Below are positions 11,046 through 23,883 of a stretch of 64,000 nt of DNA, piece by piece. Below the pieces are notes generated by a model, which did no database searches, had not been told where the DNA came from, and saw only the letters and a program-made list of their open reading frames with translations. This DNA comes from Druceiella hillmani. Its lineage: Eukaryota; Arthropoda; Insecta; Lepidoptera; Hepialidae. A program made the position numbers and the translations under genes. Location of the stretch: positions 1,537,501-1,601,500 of the forward strand of contig JAYKKI010000126.1 in NCBI GenBank assembly GCA_039881145.1, read 5' to 3'. Positions within the stretch are counted from its first letter, which is position 1. Every line of letters starts with the position of its first letter.

Positions 11046-14000
11046 AATTGTATTTAACATAATTGCACTTTCTAATCATATCATTGAACATGAAATCCAA
11101 ATTGAAGTCAGTGATATCGTTGAAGATTTTGCTAATGCAAGAGTACGAAAAATGATTTTTTTTGTAAATGTATCTGTGACCACAAGCGTCCTGTAATTCC
11201 TAATTAGTAATTACATATATCTGAAATGATTAAATATATTATTCTAAGATGTATGATTAAGTCACCCTAGGAAATAAAGATTAAACAACCAAACAGTGTT
11301 TCCAAAGTGTTTCGGAAACACTTTAATTAGTCCAGGGTACCTGCTTAAGTTTATAGTTTTAGTTTTCATTTCAATAATTTCCTGTAGCCTGTAGAGATTG
11401 CAAAGTTATGTAAAAAGTAATTATGTATATTTTTCGTCTTTTTAGGCTAACACCTGATTGAATCTAGTTAAGTAAGCTACCTGTGGTCGCCCTTAATCTA
11501 AGCTAATAAAGGTTTCAATGTACATATTTTATAGTTACTAAAATTATTAATGTGCATCGTTGTGTGTGTGTCTGCAAAATGTTATCCATACCTATTTTAT
11601 TCTGTGATTTACATTTAATTTTTAAATTAAATATTTTTGAATTAACGATAAAGTTTTCTTTTTTATTCTTGTAAGCCCTTTCTTCCTATAAATATTTTTT
11701 ATATGTCTACTGCGCTCTTCACGGGGGCATACTTCAAGCGAAGTAAACGGGCTGTTGCTTCCCAACATTATTTATAATTGTACCTTTTGCATCTCACTTT
11801 TTGATCACTGATGAAAATGTAACTGTAAACATTCCATTTTTATCGCGCGACTACTATACGGAGCCAGGGTCTTGATTGCATCCGGGCGCTAGATGGGCTA
11901 GAGCAGGCAATGCTAATAGTCTTAGCGAAAGAATTATATATGTACTTATTACATATATTAGCAATAATCTGTTAAATAAGAGAATATTTATGTTTTCTTA
12001 AAAAAATTCTAAAATATTGAGGTATATGCAGGTTAATATGTTTTGTTAGTATTCCATTTCAAGTTTCTGTATCAAACGGTGTCCGTGAAAAATGGCAGTC
12101 AAACATAAAAGTGAGCCAACTTGTAAGTTTTCCATAGCTCGGGGTAATTTTGAATTCCCATGTTTTTATTGTGGCTGAGCGGAAACTTTAAACTGAAATT
12201 TTGCAAACTGAACTAAACCTCCAAACATCTTCCTATACTTTTCATTGCCGCAGTTGTTGGAACACAACATTGCGCTATTTGACACTACGTGATTGATTCA
12301 TTTATTATCTAAAATTAAGGGAACTTTCCTATGTCCAATAAACTTGAAAATTGGCACGAAGATTGTGGTTAGCATAAAATCAAAGATAAAATAAGTAAAT
12401 ATTTATAAATCACCCTCATTACATATATATAGGGGAAGTCTTTTCAAATCAAGGGATAATTTAGACAGTAAATTATAATGTTGAATAATAGTTCCTTTTA
12501 GGAAAAGTATTATTGTATTTTGTTTTAATTTCTTCATATTCATACGTTACGCAATCTTCTTTCACGACAGATGGATAAATTTTTGTTTCCCTATTATATG
12601 TTATTTTATTATTTTCAAAGATCGCATCATGAAAGATGGCTATGGATATAAGGATTCATTCCATCACGAATAATATCATCGTATATAGTAATATAAATTC
12701 ATATTTGTAAGTGATTTAGAAATTAAGTCCCATTACATCCAGCGATCTTAAAGTAATTAGGTAAGTAGGTCATTCAAGTATTCTAATCGTAGACAATTTT
12801 ATATTATTAGCGTGATAAAAATAATGTGAAAATGTTATCGTGCATATTAAAATTTCGGAAATCTCTGATTTTTGTCAAACCCAATTATCACTGCATTAAT
12901 AATTTAGTACTAATTTAAGAATGAATTCATAACCATCCTTTGATCCGTGGGTATTTCTGTATTGTGACATGGAACAATGGATAATATATTTATTTATGTA
13001 AGTAATACAACGTGTTTTAACAATAAAAAGTGGTTACCCTAAATGAAATCCTGTGATCGTTTTAAAGGAGTTTTTGGAATCAAATCTATTCTATTTACCC
13101 GTTTTGCTTCAAATAAGCATTGTTTAATATTTTTAAAAATTTTATTAGACATATTTTATTTGCCACGTCCTTAATAATTTCTTATTCATTCTTTTCCTTT
13201 CGCGTTTATTAATTTAGTACTATAGGTTCAGATTTTCCTAAATTGTTGCTTGTAATTATATTTATAATATAGCAAAGTTTGTGTATATAAGATTTTACAC
13301 CAATGGCTAAGGATTTCACACTTTGAACAAAACGTTAAAATTTTAAATATATATTACATATTTAGAGAATTTTATAAAAGAAAAAAAACTGAAAATAATG
13401 AAATTTTACATGTTTAGGCAAAAAGCAATATTATAGCAATAAACTTTGTCAAACATGATGGTTATGACAAAACGACAGTCAACTTTTCAAGTAACGTCAT
13501 CATCAAATCGTAGATTTGAAGGTTCTGATTTGTACAATAAAATATATTTGTTAATCAATAAGGAGATTCAAAGGAACTTCAAAACAAGTTCAAGCGCTTG
13601 ATTTTTCCATAAATCATTCAATCGTTTAGTGGAACTTGTTTCGCGTTTATCGTAATGGTGGAAACTATTTGATTTCAGTGATAAACTAAGCATTAAATTT
13701 GTTTTAGTCCTAGCTTTTGATATTTGCTTCAATCTACTTCTCTTCATGTTAAAGTGGAATGATAAAAACAATTACCTTATTCCGAATTTATGTCATTAGT
13801 TTACTTATTACTTTTCAATTCGATATTGAGATCTGTGCCGGATGTTGAAGTTTATAGTTTAGAAGAAAAAAATGCTAGTGCTGGTTTTTATACTAGTTTA
13901 CAACCTGTTGTTTTTTTGCAGTATTCTAATTTTATTTTTACTTTGTTTTTATCTTATTGGTGACATTGTTTTTGTATATTCATTGAATTATAATCAACCT

Positions 14001-16690
14001 AATGTGTTTATTTTTGACTCTAGGTTGACAATATATTTAAAAATAATATATATGAAATAATAATATACTTTTCGCAGTCCTCTTAACGCAATATGTAACA
14101 GAAAGAACAATAGGCTTAGAAAGAATGGTGACAATAGCGTTGCACCGTTCGAGTTTTTACACAAAAGCTCAAAAACCTAGGTAGTAGAAGATTAAGCTAT
14201 TTGGCTCAAGGTCGGGTTGTCTGATACACGAGCCAATGTATGCGCATAAAAAGCACGGTGGCCCTGAAGCTACATGAATAAAACATCTGTCACTAGTCGC
14301 ATTATACGGGGAGATTAATTCTGCCATGTTTGATTCCCAACACAGAGTGGTAATTTGAAAGAAACGTGTCCTCATTTGACAGCACAAAGGGTATACAGGC
14401 CGCAATTCTAGAATATTACAGGGGATTTTTGGAACGTCTCTTTTGTTAATTGCCAAATACTTTAAAATATTGTCCTTCGTTTTATGTTAATATTTTATAT
14501 CACCCAACTTAAGTAGGATTTACTCATGTTTTCAACAGCAGCTGTCAATAAGAAAGAATGGATAAAATATGGAGAAAAAAGTATTTTATTTTTGGTCTTG
14601 TGAAAGATGAGAATTTTTACAATTTAGTATAGCAGGATAATTAGAATTAAAGATGTTGGATATGAATTATCAACAATGAACAAAAAATATAATATTTTTT
14701 GTACGTTATAAGATATATAACGGTAAACTTATTCATAATAAATGTTTCTATAACAGTTTCACAGACAGGTATGTTGTTTTGCGGACACATGTTAAAATAA
14801 TCGCTTCCCACGTAGTTCAGTTTCGAAACGCTGCCGACAACATTAATCAAGCAATATATAATCTCTAACTCACGTTAAATAAGGATTGTTTTTTAGCAAT
14901 TTAGGTTTTTAATAACCCTATTAACCTTACTTGACAAAAGTTTCAATTTTACTAATAATAGGATGGACGGAATCGTTGAATCTATGAAAAGCGTATTAAA
15001 GTTTCTTAATTTTTATGGTTGAATTTTCAATAATCCATTATGATCGTGTTTGTTGATATGTTATGTTTCGAGGATCAATATTACGGATACATTTAATCCT
15101 TTTCATCTTTTTCAGAATGGAATTTTGAAATACCTTTTTTTTGGAGTAATTAATTAATAAAAGGAATTTATCTCCAAATTTTATGTTTCTCACACCGGCA
15201 AGAATATGTATATATTATACAGAAAATTTGATCGTTCAATCAATAAATATCATAATTATTGGTCGGCTTATTTTCAATAGGCTGTATCATTGAAGTGTTC
15301 TAGTAGCCATTTTATAGTCTGAGAGAAACTAAAGAAAGAAACATGTTTACTTTGTCATACTTCCTGTCGGTGGTGCTTTTATTGAAATGCATACAACTTT
15401 GTAAACAGCTTTGAATTTACAATATTGAATTTATACGAATATAATAAAAACTGACTTTAAATTACACTAAACAATTTTTTTTCACTCTTTTATAAACATG
15501 TTCTCGTCACAATTATAAAACATGATTACCATCACGTGAATTTCGATGGTCATACGAGAGGTTATGTTTTTAAAAAACACAAAATGTCGTGATACATTTA
15601 TTTAATCGCTACGTTACACAACTCTAACAAATCAAATGCAAGGATTTTGCAATAGTCAAAGATTGTATATTTATTTATTGAATTTCTATTCGTTCAATAC
15701 TGAACGTTGGTCCAGTACTTAATTGAATTAACTTATGGAACTAAACTTATGTCAATCGAAAAGTTTAGCCTAATCCAATGCAAATCAAGAAGTGAAGTTG
15801 CTTGCTGGTGATTCCTTTTTAAATTGAAAGTGATTCTAATTTTAAAATCAGTTTCTAATGTTTCATTGTTCTTCGCTTTATTATTGTCTTTTGATGATTT
15901 CTAGATTATGTGGCTATGACGGATGGATAATAAGGATGACGAAGGTGGGTAAGTAATACGCGTCACTTGTGCGTCCAAGGACGCGTAGGTTTTGAAGGAA
16001 AAAATCACCGGATATGGGTCTTGTTTCAGACAGCTCATGTTTGCTTTTATTTTATTATTGAATGCAAATTTGTACACAGTGAACTCGATTTAGTTTCTTA
16101 AAGGAGGGTTATCACACAATTCCTTCAAAATAGGTTGTTGTTATGCTGTGTACTGCCAGTTTGCCAAAAATGTTACTTTGTTTTAAGGAATTCATTTATG
16201 TTTTAGATTTTATGAACAAAACTTACTAAAGTGTCATAGTAAAATTTCAAACTTACTGTTTTTTGTTTTAATTGAATATTTCTTGTATTAAATCTTGAAT
16301 TATTGTTTCGAAGTTTGAAAGGGCTAAGTATAGATTTCTCGAAAATATTTTTCATTAATTTTATGTAATATTTATTCATAGGTATACTGCAAAATATTAG
16401 AAAAAGGAATTTATTTCCTCCTCTTATTTACGGGAAAACACAATTTTTAGATGCCCAGATAAAGCTGGGTTACTATAACGATCATTCTATTTGACATAGT
16501 TTTTGAAATACTCGCGGTAATATATATCTCCCTCTACTTAATTTTGTTGCTTTTTATTAAATATTTATTGTGCTAAGAAGACTACATTTGTTAGATTCAA
16601 ATGATTTCACTTAAAACAAGGTACTTTATCACATAAGCTGGATTCATACTTGGGCGATTTTCATAAATAATTTGAAAAAGTTTTCTCGAG
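11046..16690. other. Long unassigned AT-rich stretch
   Basis: No gene, tandem array or recognisable transposon was found. Small items seen: a 10-bp stem aaagtgtttc-g-gaaacacttt at 11304-11324, and a 95-codon frame on the minus strand at 14169-14456 in slightly GC-richer DNA whose product resembles nothing I know. That frame is short enough to be chance. Confidence 0.4.
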
Positions 16691-16708
16691 TCATCCGAGT
16701 ATACAATA
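16691..16708 (+). repeat. 18-mer repeated exactly at 18569
   Basis: tcatccgagtatacaata occurs here and identically at 18569-18586. The surrounding sequence is unrelated. Confidence 0.8.
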
Positions 16709-17383
16709 AAAAGGCACACTCCTTTTCCAAAAGCAAAGATCTCTCTGTGGGGTTTGCGTTTTTGTCACATTGTACTCACGTAATAATGGTGATACCAGAG
16801 GTATAGTGTGAGTAGAACATGTTACTGCTCGTATTGTAGGCGTATTTTGATTATATCACGTTGAAAACCAAAACTGAAAGAAAATTTCTACGTGAACTTT
16901 CATTATGTCATAATATATAAATAGCCTTAAGAGAATAAAATATGATGGAGGTTTTGTTGACGTTCTTATTCGTTTAATCATAAGTAAAATATTTGAAAAT
17001 GCTACTCTGCCTTTTATACTACAGATTTGACATCTTCTATATTAAATAGATTTGATAGTCTATTATTCACTTTTTTATGAGTATAATACGTAAATAGGAG
17101 GACATTAGGAATCTAGTTCGCATACTTATAGATGGAATTAACATCATCCGCATATGTGGTTACGTCTATAATTTTTTTCCATGAATCTGCGGTCACAAGT
17201 TGTTCCCACAGTTATTGGTTGTTTGATATTAGTTAAAACATAAGTGTTTAGAGAAGGAGTAAAAATTAATGAAATTAGATTTCGTGATTTGATTCAATTC
17301 TGTTTCTGAAAGAAAAATTTGTAAGAGAAATTCATGACAGGATTTTACCTACGTTGAGTTATTAGCTTTCTTGTGATGAAACT

Positions 17384-17411
17384 CACTAATCTTGATTAAA
17401 TAAATTCAAGT
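17384..17411 (+). repeat. 28-mer repeated at 18541
   Basis: The segment beginning cactaatcttgattaaat and ending attcaagt matches 18541-18568 with one mismatch. Flanks do not match. Confidence 0.8.
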
Positions 17412-18540
17412 GTTGTAGAATCTGTATCAAAATTTCAAACTGTCCTGAAGTCCCTGAAGTGCTGTGATACTATAAGTAAAAATTTTATTTTAGCTCCACA
17501 AGAGTGGGAAAGTGTCCGATTTCAGAGAGGTCACGAGCATATCAGCTGAATAAGTTTACTTCTTTTACATAATGAATTGCACATGAGTAGCATCAAAAGC
17601 AAAATATGGGTGCCGCATTTACACACACCAGAGCAAAAGCAAATTCTTCAGTTAAATCTATCGAAAATATGGAAGTTTTTGAGATGAATCCATTTGAGTT
17701 TAAAGTCGTTCTTTGTAAGTGAATATTACGTAAATATACCATTGCATTTATGAAATAAAGCAGAAGTAAAAATCTTGAGTCACACAACGTTAACTGCCTT
17801 TGATAAATGTAAAAAAAATTCTATCCACTGGAAAGATGATATAAGCTTTTTAGGACGAAAAAGGAATTAATTTAAATAACTACATCGGAAAGTGGAAAAC
17901 CTTTTTCGAGAATCCTATGCACACATATGAATCGATAAAATGCTGCAGAAATGCCCAGGAATGGACGCTGAGAGGAAATCAGCAAATATACAAATTTGAG
18001 TTAACAAGTATTTTGAAGGGCACGAAGAAATTCATTGTAGCAGAGAAATCAAGGAACTGGAGAAACATTGGCATTGAACTCCGAGGAGTTTATATCAACA
18101 ATTTGAGTTGCATAATGTATCTTACGTTACGAAACTCATATTGCTTTCTTTCATATCAAACAGAGTTATTTACCAAACCATTATCGAAATGTAACAAAAT
18201 AGGCTCTTACACGAGAATAAAATGATGAGATGTTTAGAACACTTTCAATTGTCGGAAAATACTTTTTTGCCTTTACTTTCAAATAAAACGGATGAGTCTC
18301 TCCCGTTGAAAATTTAGAATTTTTTTGAACATGAGCATAACATATTTTTATTAATAATGGGAATAAAAATATTCTGAATTTTTTTATGGAATTTTGTCAA
18401 AAACTTTAAAAGAATATTCTTTTATTTAAAAAGAAAAACATTTTTCGTGGTTTTAAGATTCGTCCCTCAAAATTAGAAAAATGAAACTTTTATAAAAATA
18501 ATATTTGGAATTTTAGGGTAATCTCGGTATTGGAAAATTT
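17412..18540. other. Unassigned stretch with a 102-codon open frame
   Basis: A plus-strand frame at 17917-18225 encodes a mostly polar 102-residue peptide (for example NAQEWTLRGNQQIYKFEL) with no recognised motif. No splice or start evidence was found. The remainder is AT-rich with nothing recognised. Confidence 0.35.
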
Positions 18541-18602
18541 CACTAATCTTGGTTAAATAAATTCAAGTTCATCCGAGTATACAATATCGGATACTCGGAT
18601 GA
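18541..18602 (+). repeat. Composite junction with 12-bp dyad
   Basis: The first 28 bases copy 17384-17411 and the next 18 copy 16691-16708, placed directly end to end. The second piece also forms a perfect dyad, tcatccgagtat (18569-18580) and atactcggatga (18591-18602), around a 10-base spacer. LINE copy A begins immediately after. Confidence 0.7.
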
Positions 18603-20125
18603 CTTCTACCACTTCGGAGAGCTAGCGATTGAATATCGACCAATTAAATTCACATTTTTCTACGCCACCCACGGTACTTGAACTAGCTGTTAAGGTATCT
18701 AGTCTTCATCTGTTTCTAGTGAACATCAATTTATGCTAAGGGATACGTTTGAGTTCGAAGTTAAAGCTAATCTGCTTGCGATAAAATCGAAATCCATGGG
18801 AATTGATGGCTTAAATATTAGTGCTCTTAAACCAATAATAGATATCGTGGCTACGGTCATCGCTGATATTTTTAATACCTCTTTGATAACTGCTGTCTTC
18901 CCTTTGGAATGGAAAAAAGCCTATATTGTGTCCGTACCTAAAATTTTATCACCTACGCAACCCAATGATTTTCGGCCCATATCTATCCTATCGCTTCTAT
19001 CTAAAGTCTTTGAACATATTTTTCATGGTCAACTCGTTACTTTCTTCAATGCTCATAAGTCTCTAAATCCACTTCAATCTGGCTTTAAAGCTAGCCACAC
19101 TACCTAACTGCCCTTGTTAAGGTTACTGATGATATACGCTTGGCTATGGATAATACACAAGTCACTGTCCTTGTACTTCTTGATTTCAGCAGTGCGTTCA
19201 ACTATGTTGACTTCGATATTCTTCTTGCCCGCTTGAAATATCTTAATATATCCCAACATTCACTTGAGTGGTTTAGTTCATATCTTCATGGACAATATGT
19301 TATGTTGTCAGATACGTATTGTGAGTGGACTGAACTTATAGCTAGTGTACCTCAAGGTGGAGTTCTATCTCCTCTCCTCTTCTCAGTATTCATTGATGAT
19401 GTTGTTAAAAATATTTCCAGCATTTATCATCTCTATGCTGATGACCTACAAATCTATGCGCATTCGACTCTCCATTCATTATCAAAAACCATCGACATCC
19501 TTAATCGAGATCTCGCTTCAATTGGTCAGTGGGCTCATGAAACAGGTCTTTTGGTTAACCCAAGTAAGTCACAAGCTATCGTTATTGGTAGTCAAATACT
19601 GACTTCTAAAGTAAACCTGCCTAGTTTACCGAAATTAGTGTTAATAGTACAATAATACCATACACGTCAACTGTTAAAAACCTGGGCCTATTGATCGATA
19701 AAAATCTTAGTTGGCGGCCTCAAGTAAATTATGTTAGTTATCGTGTTCTCAACAGGATACACTCTTTGAAACGTCTTCAAATTTTTCTACCGACTAAAAT
19801 GAAAATCTATCTTTGTCAAACACTTTTATTACCATTAATTGACTATGGAGATATGTGTGATGAAGAATATTTGTGCAAGTTAGAACGTCTTCAAAATTTA
19901 TGCATCCGGTATATCTTCGACCTCAAAAAATACGATCATATCTCTGAATACAGGTCACTTCTTAAATAGCTGAAGATCCGTGATCGACGCCAACTTCACA
20001 TGCTTACACTTCTTTTTAATATATTAAAAAAATCCTCATAGCCCAAATTATCTTAGTAGCAAATTTAAATATTTGTCTGCTCACGGCCTTGGTATACTGA
20101 AGTCTATAGCCTTACATTGCTGTAA
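18600..20125 (+). pseudogene. CR1/L2-type LINE reverse transcriptase, copy A
   Basis: This is the best preserved copy of this LINE family. Three successive open pieces in shifted frames cover most of an RT. 18733-19107 holds the fingers (IKSKSMGIDGLNISALKPII, FPLEWKKAYIVSVPK, NDFRPISILSLLSKVFEHIF). 19140-19655 holds the palm (VLLDFSSAFNYVDFDILL, SVPQGGVLSPLLFSVFIDD, HLYADDLQIYAHS, GLLVNPSKSQAIVIGS). 19691-19969 holds the thumb and C-terminal part (DKNLSWRPQVNYVS, LERLQNLCIRYIFDLKKYDH). The catalytic YADD is intact, but at least two frameshifts and a stop after 19969 break it. Decayed coding matter continues to about 20120. The endonuclease and 3' UTR are absent. The DFSSAFNYVD and YADDLQIY style fits the CR1/L2 group of the Jockey superfamily rather than Jockey proper. 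Confidence 0.85.
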
Positions 20126-20163
20126 TCGTATACTGCGGTCTATAGCCTTAGATTGCTGTAAAA
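20092..20163 (+). repeat. 36-bp tandem duplication
   Basis: Two adjacent copies of a 36-base unit begin gtatactg and contain gtctatagcctta and attgctgta. They differ at only a few positions. The duplication lies at the truncated end of LINE copy A. Confidence 0.85.
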
Positions 20164-20224
20164 TATTAAATGATATTTTAATTTCCGCAATATAAAGATA
20201 TTGCCCTTTAAATCATATTTTTTC

Positions 20225-20345
20225 TTTGCTCGTGCAGCTGTAGGGTATTTCTAGTCGATCTATAATTTTGAAAGTCGGCATAGTAGGAGGTCCTATAGTA
20301 CAAGTAAAGGAAAATTCCATAATAAATTATTTCTAATTCTATGTG
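20225..20345 (+). repeat. Possible interior part of dispersed repeat
   Basis: The run gctgtagggtatttctag, then tataattttgaaagtcggca and tatagtacaagtaaaggaaa resembles the interior of the same dispersed family as I remember it from insect intergenic DNA. Within this window the match is weak, so confidence is limited. Confidence 0.35.
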
Positions 20346-20540
20346 GAATTTCAAAATTAGTTTGTTTTATATTTATGTTGTAAAAAATTAATGTCAGTAA
20401 ATAGTTTACTACGAATACTATGTACCCTTAAATGCAATTTATTCTTAGAATATAACTGTTACCACCGTCAGAATTTGAACACGTGTCATGGTGGTATCGA
20501 CATTTGAATATAATGAAAATTCTGTTATTATATCATATAT

Positions 20541-20740
20541 TCTCCAATACCTTGTAAGTAGAAACGGAACCTTTGTAGAATTATTGACGCTTTATCTGTG
20601 CGTCTGTCCCAGTCGTTTTTCTCAGAAATCTTTTGACGTGAAACATGAAATTTGGTCCAGTAATAAAACATAATCTGCGTTAATCTCAATAGCTAATATA
20701 GAAAAATATTTTTTTCTTATTTTTAGGTAGTATATCTGCA
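20541..20740 (+). repeat. Dispersed 'ggttccgtacc/gtctgtc' repeat, copy 2
   Basis: Landmarks in order are taccttgtaag, gaaacggaacctttgtag, gtgcgtctgtccc, ttttgacgtgaaa, catgaaatttggtccag, taataaaacataat and tctcaatagctaatat. The copy at 44.2 kb shows the same series (tgatgtagaaac, ttgaaatttagcaca, ataataaaacgta, tctcaatagcaa). A 61-codon open frame here is coincidental. Confidence 0.7.
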
Positions 20741-21919
20741 GGAACATTCTGAAAAATGTACAAAAATGTGTTCATCTTTTCGAAGCTACTCAACCTAAAA
20801 TTATGAAAAATAAGGTTAAAAGCCCATGAAAAATTGCAGGAAAATTATTAGATTATCTTAGGTCTTAAATTTATCAAATATGCATCTTATTTTTATACCT
20901 GGGAAATATTATAGTAGGCAATGTCTTATTATATTTTTCTTCATACCAATATTCCGAAGTAATTCTCGTCATAGCAAGAATTTTGATTTCAATTTTCTTT
21001 TCACCCAAGATTTATTTCCCTAACTATCTCTTAGAATAACTTTTCGTAGAATGTAGTGAGTTTAGTAATAAGTACACAGCGAAAACGTTTAATGGAAACT
21101 CAAAACTATGTGAAGATTAATCACCTAATCAACATTTTTGAACAGAGTGGGTGGACATGGGTTGTTCAATATTTTCAAGTTCAGAGTTCACATTAAAAAA
21201 AGTTTATCTACACAGATAGAAGTAGATGAAGTTGATAATAAATCACCAGAAATTTGAGTTTTATTATATTGACTATTCTAATTGGTTTAAAACATCTTTG
21301 GTATTATTTAAAGAGCACACATTCGCCGATACGATTGGCTCCTCGTTAAGGATTATCACAGCTTAGGTTTAATACGGTCAGATGAATGTCGAGTGATTAA
21401 ATATGCCATGAGTTAGCATCAAATTTAGGCAAACTTAGGAATTCGTAATGGGATTTGAAATTTGACAATATAACGGAAGAATTCAGTTTCTTTGATGACA
21501 TTTGAGTATATTTAAAAATATATAACCGGAAAAAAACATGTGATTGAGTAAATATAATCATTCCCAGATTTTTTTGTTCCAGATCTTTGAAGCACTGTAA
21601 CCAATTACATAATTGTGACCCTCATAATGAGGTAGCTGTAACCTTAGGATAAATGTATCAAACGATATATATTTGCACCACTCGTCTACGTGTTAGTGTT
21701 ACTTATAAAAGTAGTGTAAACAATTATTGAAAAAATTCGAAATGTTATTATTATATCCACGCTTGTAAGTACGGCTCAAGGTACCAAAAAAGTATTATAC
21801 ACTGATCGCCACCCAATTGGATTGGAGGAAGAGAGCGTTAATTTTTGTAGAAATTAATTTCCTCTTAATTTGTTATTCATAACTAAATAAAACCCGTCAT
21901 GTAGTTTTACATTGCATTT
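20741..21919. other. Unassigned AT-rich stretch
   Basis: Nothing recognised on either strand. Confidence 0.45.
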
Positions 21920-21998
21920 AGTAGTATTATATCTACTCTATTTAAATTGTTAACCACGACCTAGGTTTCATTGTATGACATCATCTTTAGGTAGGCAA
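21920..21998 (+). repeat. Dispersed 'ccacgacctaggtttc' repeat, copy 1
   Basis: The series gtagtattat, ttaa, accacgacctaggtttc, att and atgacatcatctt recurs at 43885-43960 with the same spacing. It lies just before the 64-bp satellite. Confidence 0.65.
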
Positions 21999-22094
21999 TT
22001 TGAATACATTAACTCGTAGAAACTTCCGATAGCAGAAGTGGAGTTTACATTAATATTAAACGAAATAATGTAATATTAATTAAATATTACACGA

Positions 22095-22765
22095 AATAAT
22101 AGCAAAGTGGAGTTTGGTGGGGTCCCAATTTTTAGGTTAATAGTAAGTATTATACGAAATAAGAGCAAAAGTGGTGTTTGGTGGGGTCCCAATTTTTAGG
22201 TTAATAGTAAATATTATACGAAATAATAGCAAGTGGGATTTGGTGGGGTCCCAATTTTTACGTTAATAGTAAATATATACGAAATAAGAGTAAAAGTGGA
22301 GTTTGGTGGGGTCCCAATTTTTAGGTTAATAGTAAATATTATACGAAATAAGAACAAAAGTGGGGTTTGGTGGGGTCCCAATTTTTAGGTTAATAGTAAA
22401 TATTATACGAAATAAGAGCAAAAGTGGTGTTTGGTGGGGTCCCAATTTTTAAGTTAATAGTAAGTATTATACGAAATAAGAGCAAAAGTGGAGTTTGGTG
22501 GGGTCCCAATTTTTAGGTTAATAGTAAATATTATACGAAATAAGAGCAAAAGTGGTGTTTGGTGGGGTCCCAATTTTTAGGTTAATAGTAAGTATTATAC
22601 GAAATAAGAGCAAAAGTGGAGTTTGGTGGGGTCCCAATTTTTAGGTTAATAGTAAATATTATACGAAATAAGAGCAAAAGTGGAGTTTGGTGGGGTCCCA
22701 ATTTTTAGGTTAATAGTAAATATTATACGAAATAATAGCAAGTGGGGTTTGGTGGGATCCCCATC
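22095..22765 (+). repeat. 64-bp satellite array, about 11 units
   Basis: The motif ggggtccc recurs at 22119, 22183, 22245, 22308, 22372, 22436, 22500, 22564, 22628 and 22692, with a damaged copy (gggatccc) at 22754. Spacing is 64 bases, or 62-63 in three units. Each unit reads gtttggtggggtcccaattt, then aggttaatagta, then attatacgaaataagagca. Units are very similar. A variant pair (gtggtgttt with agtatt, gtggagttt with aatatt) alternates in units 6-9. Decayed unit-like sequence (gcagaagtggagttt) extends upstream to about 22030. It is non-coding. Confidence 0.95.
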
Positions 22766-23744
22766 TTTACATTAAGAATTTATATTATATTTTGGAAAGT
22801 TATACACACTTACACGAGTATTTTAGTGTAGGTAATAAATTAAATTGATATTATTCTATACATAATGCAATGTATTTAGGTGTATGTAATTAATTAAATG
22901 AAATTTGTTGTTAATAATATATTTATATAATGGCACGAGCATCTAATAGTTGGGACACAGTAGATAAACATATAGATAACTAGATCTAACTCCCGTTCTT
23001 TGCTTTCTTTTGTGTTATGTTTCTTAGATGTGTGACCGGGCTGAAACAATTTGAAGTGAAATGCAGTATCAATGTTTAGAAATACGAATGAAATATTAGA
23101 CCAAGCGTAAATAACAGGGAAAGGAATTGGTAGACTGGATTTATTTGTTTTAGTCGTATCAGAGTATCTTGAAAAAGCCACGCCAACATATATCTTCAAA
23201 ATAAAAATAATTACTCCAAACACTGAGTAAAAAAACAAATATTTAAGTAAGTTAAGTTTGCAAATCGTGGCCTGGATCAAAGTGGATGCTTGTGATTAAA
23301 ACTTTGAAATGCAATTCAAAATGATTGTTATCAATGCCAACGTCCGTTCGAAGGATTTTCGGGACATTGCATTTCACGTGAAAAAAAATTAATTCTATTT
23401 TGATTCTCTTTTTAGGTTTTAAAATTTTTGATTCTTAAATGTAATTCTCAATCTGAATAATTTTATAATTTGCAAATTAAAACACATAACAAACATAACT
23501 TCATTAAATATTTATTGGTTTAGTCAAATACATGATATTAAATTTTGAAATTATAGCGATGCACCAATTGTCGTAATTTTATGTGGTCTCTGCATTAAAG
23601 TATTTTAACTATATTATGTAACTTATTACCAATTTAGATAATCGCACATTTATTTCGCATTCATAGTTTACTTTTTCTCCTTGTCACTTGAAAAACGTAT
23701 ATCATATTCACATTAATCGATCCCGAATAACACATTCCACAGGA
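22766..23744. other. Unassigned stretch with a 128-codon minus-strand frame
   Basis: A minus-strand frame at 22894-23280 would encode 128 residues with a hydrophobic N-terminal segment (KYLFFYSVFGVIIFILK) and a Lys/Glu-rich tail. No family was recognised, and the length is within what chance allows in this composition. The remainder of the stretch is AT-rich with nothing seen. Confidence 0.35.
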
Positions 23745-23751
23745 AAATAAT
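23745..23751 (+). other. Candidate target-site duplication (left)
   Basis: aaataat lies directly against the poly(T) end of the Jockey element and is repeated exactly at 28306-28312 against its other end. Seven bases is within the usual range for Jockey elements, but AT-rich matches can be accidental. Confidence 0.55.
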
Positions 23752-23773
23752 TTTTTTTTTTTTTTTTTTTTTT
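23751..23773 (-). other. Poly(A) tail of Jockey element
   Basis: An unbroken run of 23 T on the plus strand, that is, A on the element's strand, marks the 3' end of the reverse-transcribed RNA. The first T may belong to the target duplication. Confidence 0.9.
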
Positions 23774-23883
23774 ATATCCTGCTACTTAGCGATCTGTTTG
23801 TTTCAAACAATAATCTAATGTGTTGTCAGATTTTCATCAGCTAAATTATTCTTAGCAAAGACATGCACCCAACGGTGCAATCC

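Noticed and set aside
14169..14456. 95-codon minus-strand frame as a host gene exon
   Set aside because: There is no recognisable motif and no convincing splice sites or neighbouring exon; the length is compatible with chance in a GC-richer patch.
22030..22094. Insect telomeric TTAGG repeats suggested by 'ttaggttaa' in the satellite
   Set aside because: The motif occurs once per 64-base unit and never in tandem as ttagg.
22095..22765. CRISPR array
   Set aside because: The whole 64-base unit repeats, with no unique spacers, and the context is eukaryotic. The same reasoning excludes the 300-bp and 120-bp arrays.
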